Shown here: positions 47,836 through 59,759 of the stretch, one piece after another
Layout: each line of letters begins with the position of its first letter
How positions within the stretch are numbered: position 1 is the first letter of the stretch
Origin: Diphasiastrum complanatum
Taxonomy: Eukaryota > Streptophyta > Lycopodiopsida > Lycopodiales > Lycopodiaceae
Assembly (NCBI GenBank): GCA_029204225.1
Contig: CM055102.1
Coordinates: forward strand, 32,918,085-32,982,084
Direction of reading: 5' to 3'
Length of the DNA: 64,000 nucleotides
Notes under the pieces: generated by a model
Databases searched by the model: none
Told to the model about the DNA's origin: nothing
The model's input: the letters and a program-made list of their open reading frames with translations, nothing else
Program-made: the position numbers and the translations under genes

Positions 47836-48872
47836 TGGCTGCAGACAGCCGGCCCACTCCTTGAAGCAATGGGTTTTTATCCGGCGCTCTTCCATTCTGA
47901 TATTAACATGGGCCTCACCCTTCACGCTTACGCCACCTGGGACGAGGACAAAGCTCATTTCCGCTTCCTGTACCAAGGTACCACATACAAGGTCAAGATT
48001 AACGTCGACTTGATGGTCACCGTTGGCATTATGTTCGGTGATCGTCAACCCATCTCCCATCGCCACGCCAAAGCTCTGATCAAACCATTCGTCACCCAAA
48101 CCACACCAGAAATTCCCATCCAGACTAACAATGGTTACCTGATAGAAGCTATCACGGAACCCGTCATTCAGGCGGCTGCGCATCTGTTGAATAACTTTTT
48201 GGTTATTTCAACATTTCACAAGGATAGAATCCAGTCTACGCTGCTGAGTCAGATAGTGGAATCCTTTTTGGAATTCTCTAACCCTTCCGTTGTGCCATAT
48301 GATTGGCATAGCTTTCTTATTCGAGAACTAACAAACTCCATCAAACCCAACAACCGTGAGCAAATCGCAGCAGGCCCCTTGTTGTGTAACTTTGCTTGCG
48401 CACTTCTCGAGACAAAAATACGCGGTTTCCAACGCTCATCCCTCTTGTCTACCCTTGTGCCACTTACTAACCTTTACCCACCATCTCAGGCATCTACCTC
48501 CTCCCAACCTGTAGTCATTAACACAACGGCTAGCAAACGAATGCATGGCGCTGCCTCTACATCCACATCTCCACCTGTTATCCGAAGACGTGTCTCCACT
48601 GCCGCACTAACCACTCCATCAACCACCGCCACTTCTTCTTCCGGTGTCACTACCTCTCTTCATGTTCCATCCACATCTGTTTCTGTCTCCATCCCTGTTT
48701 CTTCTGTTGATACCACTCCTACTTCTCTTCCAGTGTCCACTGCTCCATCCATCACCATTGCATCCTCCATCACTCCTGCCACCACTGTTGCTCCTCTCAC
48801 ATTCAATCCTTCTGATTCACAACTGTCCCCCGACACTCTGGCATGGATGCAAGTTATCAATTTTTCACCCCC
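47836..48872 (+). pseudogene. Gypsy extra ORF downstream of integrase, truncated
   Basis: Open from about 47869 (GFYPALFHSDINMGLTLHAY); coding similarity of composition starts slightly earlier, with a TGA at about 47860. The first 200 residues look folded (YKVKINVDLM, EPVIQAAAHLLNNFLVIS, YDWHSFLIREL); a Ser/Thr/Pro-rich region follows. The last residues of the open frame come from an inverted LTR that starts at 48873. Extra ORFs in this position are known from Athila and Tat elements and their role is unsettled. The coiled-coil ORFs at 20.6-22.3 and 28.2-29.6 kb may be the C-terminal half of the same kind of protein; that link is inference. Confidence 0.6.
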
Positions 48873-49661
<789 letters not shown>

Positions 49662-49698
49662 GATTGTTGATCAGCAAGAACCTAGACCTGCCAAATTT

Positions 49699-50875
49699 TC
49701 AATAATACACATAAGGGTCTGGTGGCCATATCAGATAACCTTGTTCGTTGACAATTGGGTAGTCGAGGCATTCCATCGGAGGATCCCAAGATAAATCTTG
49801 TTGATATAATGGATCTTCATAGATCGGTGCAACTGGTCCCAATGTCATAGGCTCCCCCAAATCATAATGTGGATATGACGTGTTTGCTTGATGCTCTTGT
49901 CTGTCCAGGTATTCGAAGTATGCATCAGCTTGACGACTTTCCTCAGCAGTCAATATCATAGATTTAGGACAAGGCTTTATCATTGTAGGTTTTGGTTCTT
50001 GCTGTGCAATTGGCCATTTTGGGCTTGGATTCCCTGGATTTGGCCTTTGAAGAATGGATATACCCCGAATTGGCATTGATTTTGGGGTCTGTTGAATTGT
50101 GGAACAATTAGACTTTGGTTGAGTCTTGCTCGTTGAGGGACAATCATCAACTTTAGTCTTCTCTTGGTCATTGCACTTTCCCGTTGAAGGCTGCGTGATG
50201 GCAATTTTTCTTGGATCTTGTGCTGAATTGCCTTCAAGTTGCCCTATTGACGCTAGTCCCCTTTGTAATTCATCACTAAGAATTCTTCGCATTGAGTGCG
50301 AAAAAAGCCCTGACAGAATCTGCTGGAGTTCCTCGGTTGCCCGTGTCTTGATTTTCTCGACAGTCGGTGGCTTGATGAATTCTACCATCTTTGTCTTATG
50401 TGATGGTTCTACTTGTTTGCCTGAGGGTATCTTTGCATACCTTAGGACTTTTGTCAGATTTTCTTCTTCGTCACTCGCTTCATAATCCAGTGGCACTAAG
50501 ATTTTTCTTTTGTAGTACGTTTGAGGTGGAAGGGTTACCACAGGTGCATGTCAGTCTACATAGGCCAAATGCTTCCTGACTATTTGTGAATTTTCTCATC
50601 GGGCAATCTCGACATGGATGATTAACTCCGCATTGTGAACACGAGGGATCAAATGTTGACGGATCCCCTCGGTGTGGACATTCAGCACGTCGGTGTTTTC
50701 CTCCGCATCCATAGCACCTAATTGGTGCAGTATGCCATCACCTCTAAGTCGATAGGCATACACCGGTAACAGATTCCCCTTAGGATCTTCCACAAAATAG
50801 ACTGGTAGGCTGTTATGGTCCTCCATTGAATTCGGTGACATGCAAGAAGATATAACCAAAACTTCTACCTTGCCA
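49699..50875 (-). pseudogene. Gypsy gag-like fragment with two zinc knuckles
   Basis: Minus strand. At 50716-50590 one frame encodes two knuckles, C-Y-G-C-x3-H-x4-C and C-S-Q-C-x3-H-x4-C. They resemble the C-Y-G-C/C-R-D-C part of the gag at 42.9 kb. A shift near 50540 leads to a 280-codon open frame (VTLPPQTYYKRK at its start; acidic, Pro- and Gln-rich, ending PPDPYVYY) that corresponds to the gag-protease spacer. No protease motif follows. The fragment ends about 40 bases before the inverted LTR. Confidence 0.7.
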
Positions 50876-51540
50876 CTGTTTGTTGAAGAAACTCGTATGA
50901 CTCATAAATTATGTGTCTTACAAGGAATACACGCAAAACAAACAGTTTTCAGTGAATTCTCTTCACTCTGTCCGTTTTACCAATTAACTTCCACATGAGT
51001 ACATCAATTACTCAAGTTAATTGCTCATGATTTAGAAATCTTAAATGTCTAGGTGTAGATCTTATTTATACTAGTATAACACCACATTTAGATCTATATC
51101 CAAATCACTTTTAAGTTAACCAATAGATCTATCAGAACAGATCTGTTAACTCTGCAAGTAATTGTCAAACACAATACTTGATCATATGTCTATGTTCAAC
51201 GACTAGGTTAAGTGCACCAGATAACCTTAGTAACCAGGAATACATAGCAGATTTACACAAGATTAATCGTGCACATATGAGAATAATCTCACTATGACCA
51301 AGTACATAAACACATATGTCCTTATCTGGCAGATTCTTCCAAAATTCGCATATGTTACTCACATATCTCACTGAGAATCTTGTAACTCAGCTATAGAAGT
51401 TTCTATTTCTCTTGAGTAAATAACATATCTGGGAAATCTCTGAAGTGAATAATTCCACATCACAAGTTTTCCAACCATCATACTTTTATCCACAAAATTC
51501 CTTCAACCTATCAACCTACTTCAGAAAGATACTTCCAACT
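50876..51540. other. AT-rich stretch, nothing certain
   Basis: No domain readable. It may be eroded gypsy sequence, since gag lies on one side and an RT scrap on the other, both on the minus strand. Confidence 0.35.
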
Positions 51541-51720
51541 ATTGAATTCTCCATTTTCTTAAGTTTCCACAGTAGATGACTATATCATCTAAGAATACCA
51601 CTAGGCATTGACCCCAGTTTGGACGAGAAACCTTGTTCATATACAGTCGAAATGACCTAAGTTTATTCTTTAAAACCAAAAGGAAAAATTCAATATAGCT
51701 GAAGTATACCAATAGATACC
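51541..51720 (-). pseudogene. Gypsy RT scrap with FLDDIVIY
   Basis: On the minus strand, NKVSRPNWGQCLVVFLDDIV is readable between about 51645 and 51575. This fits the end of the RT palm with its catalytic F-L-D-D, as in chromoviruses. Flanking frames are broken and too eroded to follow. A purine run AAGGGAGGAAGA followed by TGTGAC on the minus strand near 52245 could be the end of another such element. Confidence 0.55.
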
Positions 51721-52808
51721 CAATATCTAAATCCGAAATGGTACAAGGAATTTAATTCCTTCAAGAAGATCACTAAATTGCATTATCTGATAATCCAGAG
51801 ATCTAAAACCTCTATCTGGATTTCCAATACCAGATATGCACATATCTATTCCACCAAATACCGAAGTACCCCCAAATTTGTTCCTAATGGATCACAATAA
51901 TCCAGTTCAAAATTGTGATTTAACAAGAATCCGCACATGGCTTTACCGTCACATAAATAGCCCATCTGGTTGGTACTATCATCCCGAATTCCTAGCATCT
52001 GAGAGTTACAACCCTTAGGAATAAGGCTCATTACAGTACAAATGTGAACCAAGTGTCATTCTCATTTCATATCACAATTTCCAATAACAAATAGGGTCAA
52101 CTCATGGTCCTATAGATATTCAAAATAAATTCAATTTAATGAATTCAAAAAACCGGTGTTATGCAATTTCCTTACATGGATTATTAACCAATCCAAATTA
52201 CACAGCACTATCACATTTACCTACTCAAGTGTCACATTTTCTTCCTCCCTTAGATTTTTCGGTCACCCGAAAAAATTTCATTAGCGAAGGTCCTCAAAAA
52301 TTCCATTAACACAAGTAAATACTAGACTACTTCCCTTTTGACCACACCAGTTCATTTTCATTACTTCATTAAAGTTGCCAGAATTAATGGAAAATCAATA
52401 AAATTTGGTTCCGGGTATTCTTTACTATATTCGATACACTGTTTTTTTTAATCGAATATAGAGCTACCTCCCAAAAATTACGACCTTATTCCATTCATTC
52501 ACTTTAACAAGTATATGAAAAGCTTTAGTTTCCTCAATCCTAAAGATCAAACTTTTTAAGATAACCTATCGGTGTAGCTCTGAGGTCGAAAAGGAAGAAC
52601 CATACAAATTACTGTTTAACTCAATTTATTGGGAATGTTCCTATTCCAAAGTTAAACCGATAAAAAGCACAGTACCAGGAACGCAAAATTCCACTAATTG
52701 GGTACTTGCCTGGAGAACTAAACCACTACCATTATTTTGTCAAGATCGGTTTAATAAAATTTTAACTGATTTTTACAGCTTGACACAAAAACAACAGTAT
52801 TAAGTTCC
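51721..52808. other. Eroded AT-rich sequence
   Basis: No supported gene. The minus-strand polypurine-like run near 52245 is the only hint of element structure. Confidence 0.35.
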
Positions 52809-52891
52809 CAAAATACTAGGCTTATAGGTAATTGTCAAGTTGATCAGGACTTTCTCAAAATACTAGGCTTATAGGTAATTGTCAAGTTGAT
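52809..52891. repeat. Direct duplication, period 47 bp
   Basis: The block AAAATACTAGGCTTATAGG and its continuation to GTCAAGTTGAT occurs at 52809-52844 and again at 52856-52891. Confidence 0.85.
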
Positions 52892-53094
52892 AAGGAATTT
52901 ATACATGCATATTGTCCACAGAGAAGAAAATCCAAATTTTTTCTACCTCTTATCAGAAAAGAATATCTGAAACCGAGTCTACTGCTTTGACTCTTATTTG
53001 AAGTCACTACATATCAAGCTCTTAAAATCTCGGTCGACCAGCATGCACACACCTGCAATTCCACAAATAGAAGGACCAGGCTTAGAGGTAGAAG

Positions 53095-53180
53095 AGGAAG
53101 CTTTTCTAACAATCAGAAGGAGAAGCTTTATGACAATCAGAAGGGGAAGGTTTCTGACAATTAAAGAGAATCAGAGAGGG
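53095..53180. repeat. 24-bp tandem repeat, three copies
   Basis: Units start at 53109, 53133 and 53157 with ACAATCAGAAGG-like sequence. The short open frame across them just encodes the repeat. Confidence 0.75.
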
Positions 53181-53598
53181 AAGTTTTTTGACAAACATTT
53201 GAAATATTTAAAAGAAGATAAAAAACAAATCCCAAAAATCAGCATTTCTTATTATGTATCTGACATGAATCAACAGCCTTGAAATCATCATGCAGTTTAG
53301 TGTACATTCTATCAAGTTTTGATTTGTATTTATTTTTGTCAAAATTCACCAAATTTTGCTAGTGAATCGTATCCCTATTCTCAGATCTGAAGGGAGAAAT
53401 GCTTAGGAGAGACTTGAAATGAAGATAGTACTCAAGAACAGTCTCTATATTAAGGTTCTGGGTGATAGTAGATAACACAAACGAGAATGGAAAGAAAATG
53501 GGCCTAAAATACTCAATATTTTTTGTAATGCCAAACTTAGAGAGAAATGACTGAACATGGCATTCAAAATCTGCCATTAGATCAAATTACAAAGTAGG
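53181..53598. other. Spacer, nothing recognised
   Basis: AT-rich, no supported gene. It leads into the first GATATC motif array. Confidence 0.4.
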
Positions 53599-53816
53599 AT
53601 ATCAAATTGGAGTGCGAAAGGACAAAGTAAAAAATTGAGAACTGCGCTCGAAACCGATATCAAGATCGTTTGGATGAAGTAGAACACTAGATATTACTTT
53701 CGAACGCGATGAGACTAATCACGAATATCAAGAAGAGCAATTGCACTCAAAACCGATATCAAGAAACAAAAAAACTGTCTGTATGGAAAACAACACAAGA
53801 TATCACTTTTGAGCGT
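53599..53816. repeat. Array 1 of alternating GATATC palindromic motif
   Basis: A motif of about 18 bases, GATATC..TTTCGAGCGC in one direction and its reverse complement in the other, appears alternately: forward at 53599-53617, reverse at 53644-53661, forward at 53690-53707, reverse at 53743-53760, forward at 53799-53816. Spacing is about 45-56 bases, so a 100-bp unit is repeated twice. No gene lies inside. Confidence 0.8.
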
Positions 53817-55010
53817 ATAGAGGCCTATTAAGAAGGTCAGGAAGCAAAAGTGCAAAAATATATAACTAAAACAATTTCTCTTGTGCAGGTAGGAGTAAGG
53901 TAGGAAGAGCATATAAAATGCAAAGACATTGGAACATCCATCGAAATTGAAGATGCATAGATTATGAACTATGGAATTTTGTATTATGTAATACAATTTT
54001 TTGTATACATCATTTTTGAAAATATATGAGCCACTTTTTCTATGAGGCTCTTTCATTTCTATGATCTCCATTTGCATGGTGCAAAACACAATGTAATTGC
54101 AACTGGATAATATGAGTTTTCTATAGCAAGATTCATTGTCTCCTGCAAGAAATGCACTATCTCCATTGGGGAGATCTTCAGTCACTTGAACTCCAATGAT
54201 CACTACAATCGATGCTTGCCCTTGTCGAAGTCTCATATATATCGGTTGTATTTTTGGTCTTCATTGCCTTGGCATATTTGGATATGTTTAGATGATAATC
54301 TGATCAAAGCTTTGCTGGAACAAATCTAAGTGAACTAATGTCGCATGTTTGGATTGGTTGTGGCAAAGGTTCGATCAGATCATCATTCTGAACTTATCCA
54401 AAAAAGACCATGGTAAAGGCAAGGCAGACCAAGGCAATGAAAAACAAACATGTCAAAAAATAGTAGAAATCGAAGATGAATGAATCGTAACCTGAATTGA
54501 TAAGAGAAAAAATAACAAGTAAGAACAACCATAGAAAAATTGTAAGTATATTTCTATTAAAAAATTTTGTATATGTGTCTCATCCGCATCAAGTGAGATG
54601 CATATTTAAACATAATTAACTATCTAATGTCTCTAAATCCATTTCTCCAGTTGAAAGTAGCTTGGGTGGAGAACACTCGGCCACTGCAACTGGTTTGAAT
54701 TTTCGATCACAAGCCTTATGGTCTCCTACCTGAAGTGCATTATCTCCATTGGGGAGACCTTCAGACATTTAAACTGAAAAAAAACATAAACACAGTTAAA
54801 TGTAATTAATCAAAGATCAGTTAATAGGAGTTTGTATATGAAAAAAACAAAAATACAATTAAAAGTAATTAATCGAATATTACCTCTTCCAGATTTGGAA
54901 GTCCATCTTGTAATGCAAGCCAATTAAAAAAGTGTTTGGCATTGCATACGGTATACCAACCACAGCTGACAGAATCAGAGGACTGTAGAATCCAAATTTG
55001 AACATTATGA
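53817..55010. other. Spacer with a diverged duplicated block
   Basis: About 54127-54215 and 54710-54780 share GCACTATCTCCATTGGGGAG and the following CTTCAG-rich words. A third piece, CTCCAATGATCACTGAAATC, lies at about 55373-55392 and matches about 54190-54210. No gene recognised. Confidence 0.5.
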
Positions 55011-55167
55011 GATATCGGATCAACACGCAAGATGTAAGAATAAAATCTACAACGAAAACAAGCGCATGTCGAACCGATATCAAAATTTCTATATTGAATA
55101 TCAGATCAGCGTGCACGTTGGGAAAATAAACCAATCAATATCTACAAGGGCACGTCGAATCAATATT
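55011..55167. repeat. Array 2 of alternating GATATC palindromic motif
   Basis: Forward copies at 55011-55028 (GATATCGGATCAACACGC) and 55097-55114; reverse copies at 55062-55081 and 55150-55167 (GCACGTCGAATCAATATT). The order is forward, reverse, forward, reverse. An isolated reverse copy lies at 55723-55740 (GCGCGCTGATCCGATATC). Confidence 0.85.
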
Positions 55168-55272
55168 GAAAAATTTATACCTCTGCATCAACCATTTTCA
55201 GCTTTGAGTATGCTTTTGAATTTGGTACTGGAAAGAGTTCCAGTATTTTCTGTATATGGGTACTGGCAATTT

Positions 55273-55295
55273 TGTGTGTGTGTGTGTGTGTGTGT
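55273..55295. repeat. (GT)n microsatellite
   Basis: About 11 GT units, uninterrupted. Confidence 0.95.
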
Positions 55296-56216
55296 ATAAT
55301 AGAGATCATTTTCAAACAAACTGGATTACACACACCCTCATCATTGATGTACAGGGACAACACATATAAGCTCCAATGATCACTGAAATCAAAAAACAAG
55401 AAATTTATGAAATCGAATTTCATATGAAAAATTCAATAAAATAAAATCTGAAAAATAGACACTTACTTACGGCAGCCTGAGAATTGGAGTCCTTAGTCTG
55501 ACGTATTGGAGCATATCATCATGCGACAGTCCATATCGAATTAACCAGAACTAATTTCAAATAAAGTATGGTCACATCTATAGTTAATCACATTTCTACC
55601 ATTTAATGCTGAAATTGACAATATTAAGCTTTAAATATAAGATTTTTTTTATATCCAATAATTATAATTTTGAAAAATTCCAAAGGCCAAATTTTCGCCC
55701 GAGCAAATACATCGTCTGCCAGGCGCGCTGATCCGATATCCCATCCGCAGAAAAATCATACTGGAACGCATAATGAAAGACTTATGAAAATGTTCTGAAT
55801 GAACATTATCTCAAAAGAAAAATTTTTATCTTTAAGGTACTTAAATAGGACGAGAGATTGTAATAATTCTCCTCGTTCATGTTTTTCAATGATATCCTTA
55901 ATCAATTGTTTATAGTTTTTTAATGATTATTCTAGGAGACTAGTGATTGTCTATTTAATGTATTTCGGCGTAGGGCTAATGATGATTCGTTGAATCTAGT
56001 ACTAGACTAGTTAATGTATTTCAGCATAGGTACAAATTAGTCTCATTCTGATTGGTGGATAAATATAGGCTGTAAATCACTATTCGTTATTTGACAAATG
56101 TATGGCTGATCAACATGAATTGGCTATAAATATGTGCACCACTTTCCATATTTCGATTCCGTAATATTTTATTCTGAACTCTCTAGCCTTCTTGTTTTTT
56201 TTTTTTTCATTTTCTC
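55296..56216. other. Spacer before the acidic gene
   Basis: AT-rich, no supported gene. It holds one isolated reverse copy of the GATATC motif at 55723-55740. Confidence 0.45.
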
Positions 56217-56406
56217 GATATCGAATCGACGCGCGCCATCCCTTGCTGTGCATGCTCGTATTCATTCAGACACGCTGAATCGATATCAGCCACTTCCGAC
56301 CAGTGCTTTTCGAAAAATTTCATTCTCGGCCTTACCATATCGGATCAACGTGCGCACTTTGCTTTATTCCTCTACCAATATTTATCTGACGCGTTGAATC
56401 GATATC
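56217..56406. repeat. Array 3 of alternating GATATC palindromic motif
   Basis: Forward at 56217-56236 (GATATCGAATCGACGCGCGC), reverse at 56271-56287, forward at 56336-56355, reverse at 56388-56406 (GACGCGTTGAATCGATATC). Forward-to-forward spacing is 119 and reverse-to-reverse about 118, so the unit is duplicated. The array ends 10 bases before the first ATG of the next gene, in its presumed promoter or leader. Confidence 0.85.
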
Positions 56407-56415
56407 AGATTCAAT

Positions 56416-57958
56416 ATGTCTAGTTTCTCCATGGCCTCAGATGACAAACTTATGGATTTTTCTAATACCAGTGAAATTCCATCTGACAAATTAGAGTATT
56501 TTGCTAGTATTTTTTTTGCTCCCTTCGATATTGATAAGCTAGTTTATGAGAATTGTTATAATTTAATTTCTTATCTTGATAATTTTTTTCAGATTATTAG
56601 TACTCCTGTCATGGATATAGATAGTTTTTGTTTCGTTCATTTTCAGGACCTTGTACATTCATATGTCGCCTTCTAATCAAAGGAATGGCTTTTGTGTTCT
56701 ACATATCTGCTGAGATTTCAGATGATGAGTCTGTTGAATCTTCAACTGTTCCATTGATCTAAGCATCTGCACCTGCTCCAGTTGAAGTAAATGAGGAAGA
56801 TACTGATATAGGGGTTGAAACTGAAGCTTCTATGGCTTCAGATTATTAAAAAACTCTCCCTCTTTTAATAATCCTCTTTGATTCTCTTCCATCTGCATCT
56901 TCTGTTAATCAATTAGCTCTACTCGATGTTCCTTTATATTTTATAAATAATGAATGTTATATTTCATTTAATGATATAGAAGATGTATTGAATCTGATAG
57001 AGGATGAAATCCTCTTGATTTTTGCTCAAAATTTATCAGAATTTTCTGACATTGTTGATTACTCATATGATGACCTTGAAAGCGAGATAGATTATGATAA
57101 AGATGGCAATTGGAAATCTGGCAATGAGGCCTTGGAGGCCATGATTGAAAAATCTAAAGCCTATGAAAAGACTTTGCCTACATAGGAGGAATTTTTGGAA
57201 TTTCAAAAAAGATATCCCCCTAGGGCTAGATATATCCCCTCCGGAAATGTAGAGGCCATTGGAGGACATGACATCAATAGAACAAACGTCATTGATTACG
57301 ATGATTATGATCTGATAAGTAGATATTATATTGGTATTGATATTGTTCAGTTTTTTTATTTCTTATTCGTATTAATATTGTTCAATTTTTTTATTGAGTT
57401 TGCAGTGTTATGTATCATTCTAAATTTATTTTCTTTTCTCGTTTACAGGATGCTATTGAAATAGATGCCTTTGGTATGAGACATGGAGGCGTCCGAGGGG
57501 TATCAGTCGGGAGAAAAGATGTTACTCTATCTCATTATTTGAAAAACCTTCAAAATAATGAGATTTGTATATATCATTCATCTTATAATCCATATGCAAC
57601 CACTGTCATTATGGCCATCAAATCATTATCAATTTGTTTAGGAGGCCATAAGTACGCAAGAGGAACATATAAAATAACTTTTGTGAAGAGAGATTTGGCT
57701 ATTTAGATATTGGGTTATACTCCCAATGAGACTACCAAAAGGTCATCTACAATGGCCCTTTATTTGAGTTACATTGATATGAGCAAGAGGAAAAATTTAA
57801 AATTTTTGGATCCATATGAAAGGAGATTATTCTTTCATGACAATACCATCCGTTTGAATCTTGAAGAGGATGATGATGATAATCAAAAAAATTTCTGTAA
57901 TAGATTTTTGATATATTACAAAGATCTCTCTTTTGTAATGAATTTGAATGCCTTTTGA
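56416..57958 (+). pseudogene. Unrecognised acidic gene, spliced, with stops
   Basis: I do not recognise the protein. It opens MSSFSMASDDKLMDFSN. An acidic middle (VEVNEEDTDIGVETEAS) and a part with DYDKDGNWKSGNEALEAM and EEFLEFQKRYPPRARYIPSG follow. An intron rich in T probably ends at 57448 (CGTTTACAG), after which FGMRHGGVRGVSVGRKD, LGGHKYARGTYKITFVKRD and LNLEEDDDDNQ are readable to the stop at 57958. Several in-frame TAA/TAG codons fall where Gln would fit. It lies directly after array 3 and converges with the transposase-like copy B, whose stop is 60 bases away. A two-gene mobile element would explain the layout. Confidence 0.5.
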
Positions 57959-58191
57959 AATATCGTAATACTTGGAAAGTTTTTAGCTTGATATCTAAAT
58001 TGTGCTCTTCTGTAAAATCACTGAAAAAGTTGAACTAAATATTTATTTCTTGAATTGTGTCCTCCATGATTTGTTGCTCTATGAAATGCTCCCCTTGCTT
58101 GCCAATGAGAATTTTCCATGCCTTGTGATGACCAGATACTTAAGCTCCCATATTCCTTTGCAAAATAAGTTGCATGATGAAGAAGGATGTG

Positions 58192-58279
58192 CTGCAAACA
58201 ATAGTTTTGATTAGTTATATCAGTAGAAAAAATATAAGCCTGAATGAGAAAAGTACCAGATAATGATATAGATTAGCAC
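58192..58279 (-). other. Intron 2 of copy B (88 bp)
   Basis: Minus-strand donor ATG|GTGCTAATC and acceptor TTGTTTGCAG|CAC. Removal joins VTHYM to HILLHHATY in frame. Copy A is cut at the matching boundary. Confidence 0.7.
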
Positions 58280-59103
58280 CATGTAATGAGTAACGTTGTC
58301 TTTTCCCCAACAATCATGTACAGATTTTACAAATGTGGTGCAATGATTTTGCAAAGTCCTCATATCTTCTGATGATAGATTTTCTTTCTTGATAACACCT
58401 ATGAGTTTGTCTAAGTTGGTCCACACTTTTCCCTTTTCCACTCGATTCCTTCCTTCCAATGTTCGTGTGGCTTGAACAATTTATCTCCAAATTTCGTATC
58501 TGACACTTGATTCTTTGCATGTGCGATTGGATAAAAATTTCTTGCTTTAGCACCTCCAATTGATGACTTATTAGGAACGTTTTCTTTTTTCCCTGAGAGT
58601 CTGTCACTTTTTTCAATTGTGACATTCCCCTTATGTAGTCCTGCATTTGACAGAACTATTTCCAACCTCCTAATTGCTACTTTAGCCATTGACTCTGGTT
58701 TATGATTCCATGCTAGTAGAATATGCAGGTAAATTAGTTTTTCAATAATACGAACCTCAGCATGCAATGTGCATATGTGAACATATTTTAATGGAATTGG
58801 CAGAACACTTTTCATATTTGGATCTTCAGCTTCTTGTGTTGGGTCAATGTTTGTTGATCGTCCCAAATTCATATTGTAGCAATCCTTCATGCAATAAAGA
58901 CATGGATGCTTTGATGTTGCCCCATGAGAGACATTATACATATATTTTAATGTTTTTAAATCCCCTGCAAGGTGCCATTGAATTTGAAAACTTCCATGGT
59001 TTTCGACTGTAAATTTTTCACCCTCCAAATGTCTCTTTATAATCTCGCCATAGTTTGTTCTTGAAAATATCCATGATAGCATTTTATGGTCCTCTTTCAA
59101 GAC

Positions 59104-59198
59104 CTATAGAAAAACAAGTAATGCATCACATGTCAATAAAAACTGGCAAGGTATGAATTGTTAATATAGATATTCTAAATGAAAATTGAAATGTATAC
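59104..59198 (-). other. Intron 1 of copy B (95 bp)
   Basis: Minus-strand donor CAG|GTATAC and acceptor TTTTTCTATAG|GTC. Removal joins WWLAAFQ to VLKEDHKML in frame. Copy A has continuous coding sequence at this point. Confidence 0.75.
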
Positions 59199-59759
59199 CT
59201 GGAATGCCGCCAACCACCATATGTGATTTTCCGATTGAACACTAAACTTTCGATCATCTGTATCTGAGATTTTGTTCATCAAAGTGATACTCACACGTTC
59301 CAACTTTTGACCCTTGATGATTTCAGATTCATCCAATTTTATTACAATAATGATTTTTCCATTTACTTGATGTTCGTCTAGTTTATAGAATCGAATAATG
59401 TATTTTAGAACATTTTCAATATCAAGAAAAATATTACTGCAATCGTTGTAATTGAGCTCACCATATTATGATTTGTATAATTCAGTTATATGAAGTGGTT
59501 GGCCAACTACTTTCAACATTCCGTCATTATAAAAATTTCTAGCTAATCTTACCCGATATTAGTCATCCATTTCCAATCAAATTGCTAGATCTATTCATAT
59601 TGATTTACTGTAGGTAGATTCATTTGAACATTCCAATCAAATTGCTAGATATTAGTAACCCATTTCCAATCAAATTGTTTAAGGCTCAATTTCCATTGAT
59701 AGGCAAGTTTTTTATTTTTACAAGACTTGAATGCAATACCCTATCATTCTTTATATTAT

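Larger units (their letters stand above)
39436..48872 (+). mobile_element. Long gypsy element of Ogre/Tat/Athila type, inactivated
   Basis: Order seen: LTR, tRNA-Asp-like primer site, leader with inverted-word repeats, gag with several zinc knuckles, protease, long linker, RT, RNase H, integrase, then an extra ORF downstream of integrase. There is no chromodomain. This order and the primer type fit the non-chromovirus group with an additional ORF. No matching 3' LTR is seen; at 48873 an inverted LTR of family G interrupts the extra ORF. The RT active site is deleted and many stops are present. Confidence 0.85.
58018..59600 (-). pseudogene. Transposase-like family, copy B, three exons
   Basis: Minus strand, homologous to copy A at 31.9-33.5 kb. 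Exon 1 (about 59600-59199) holds NIFLDIENVLK, VIKLDESEIIKG with Asp at 59331-59333, and FSVQSENHIWWLAAFQ. Exon 2 (59103-58280) holds WHLAGDLKTLK with Asp at 58960-58962, C-L-Y-C (58902-58891), VHICTLHAEVRIIEKLIYLH and CWGKDNVTHYM. Exon 3 (58191-58018) holds HHATYFAKEYG, SSQGMENSHWQARGAF with Glu at 58114-58116, TNHGG, and the stop. Both introns have GT-AG ends and keep the frame. Defects: TAA codons near 59465 and 59565, and one shift at about 58450. Two Asp and a late Glu in a QG-x-E motif fit a DDE transposase, and the C-x2-C after the second Asp suggests a zinc insert. The catalytic role is inference; the homology between A and B is seen. Confidence 0.65.

Noticed and set aside
56416-57958. 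Alternative genetic code with TAA/TAG read as Gln
   Set aside because: Stops at Gln positions would fit, but the same C-to-T pattern occurs in all old elements of the window, and the intact copia gene uses the standard code.
58767-59012. Plus-strand open frames over copy B
   Set aside because: They are antisense to the conserved minus-strand protein.
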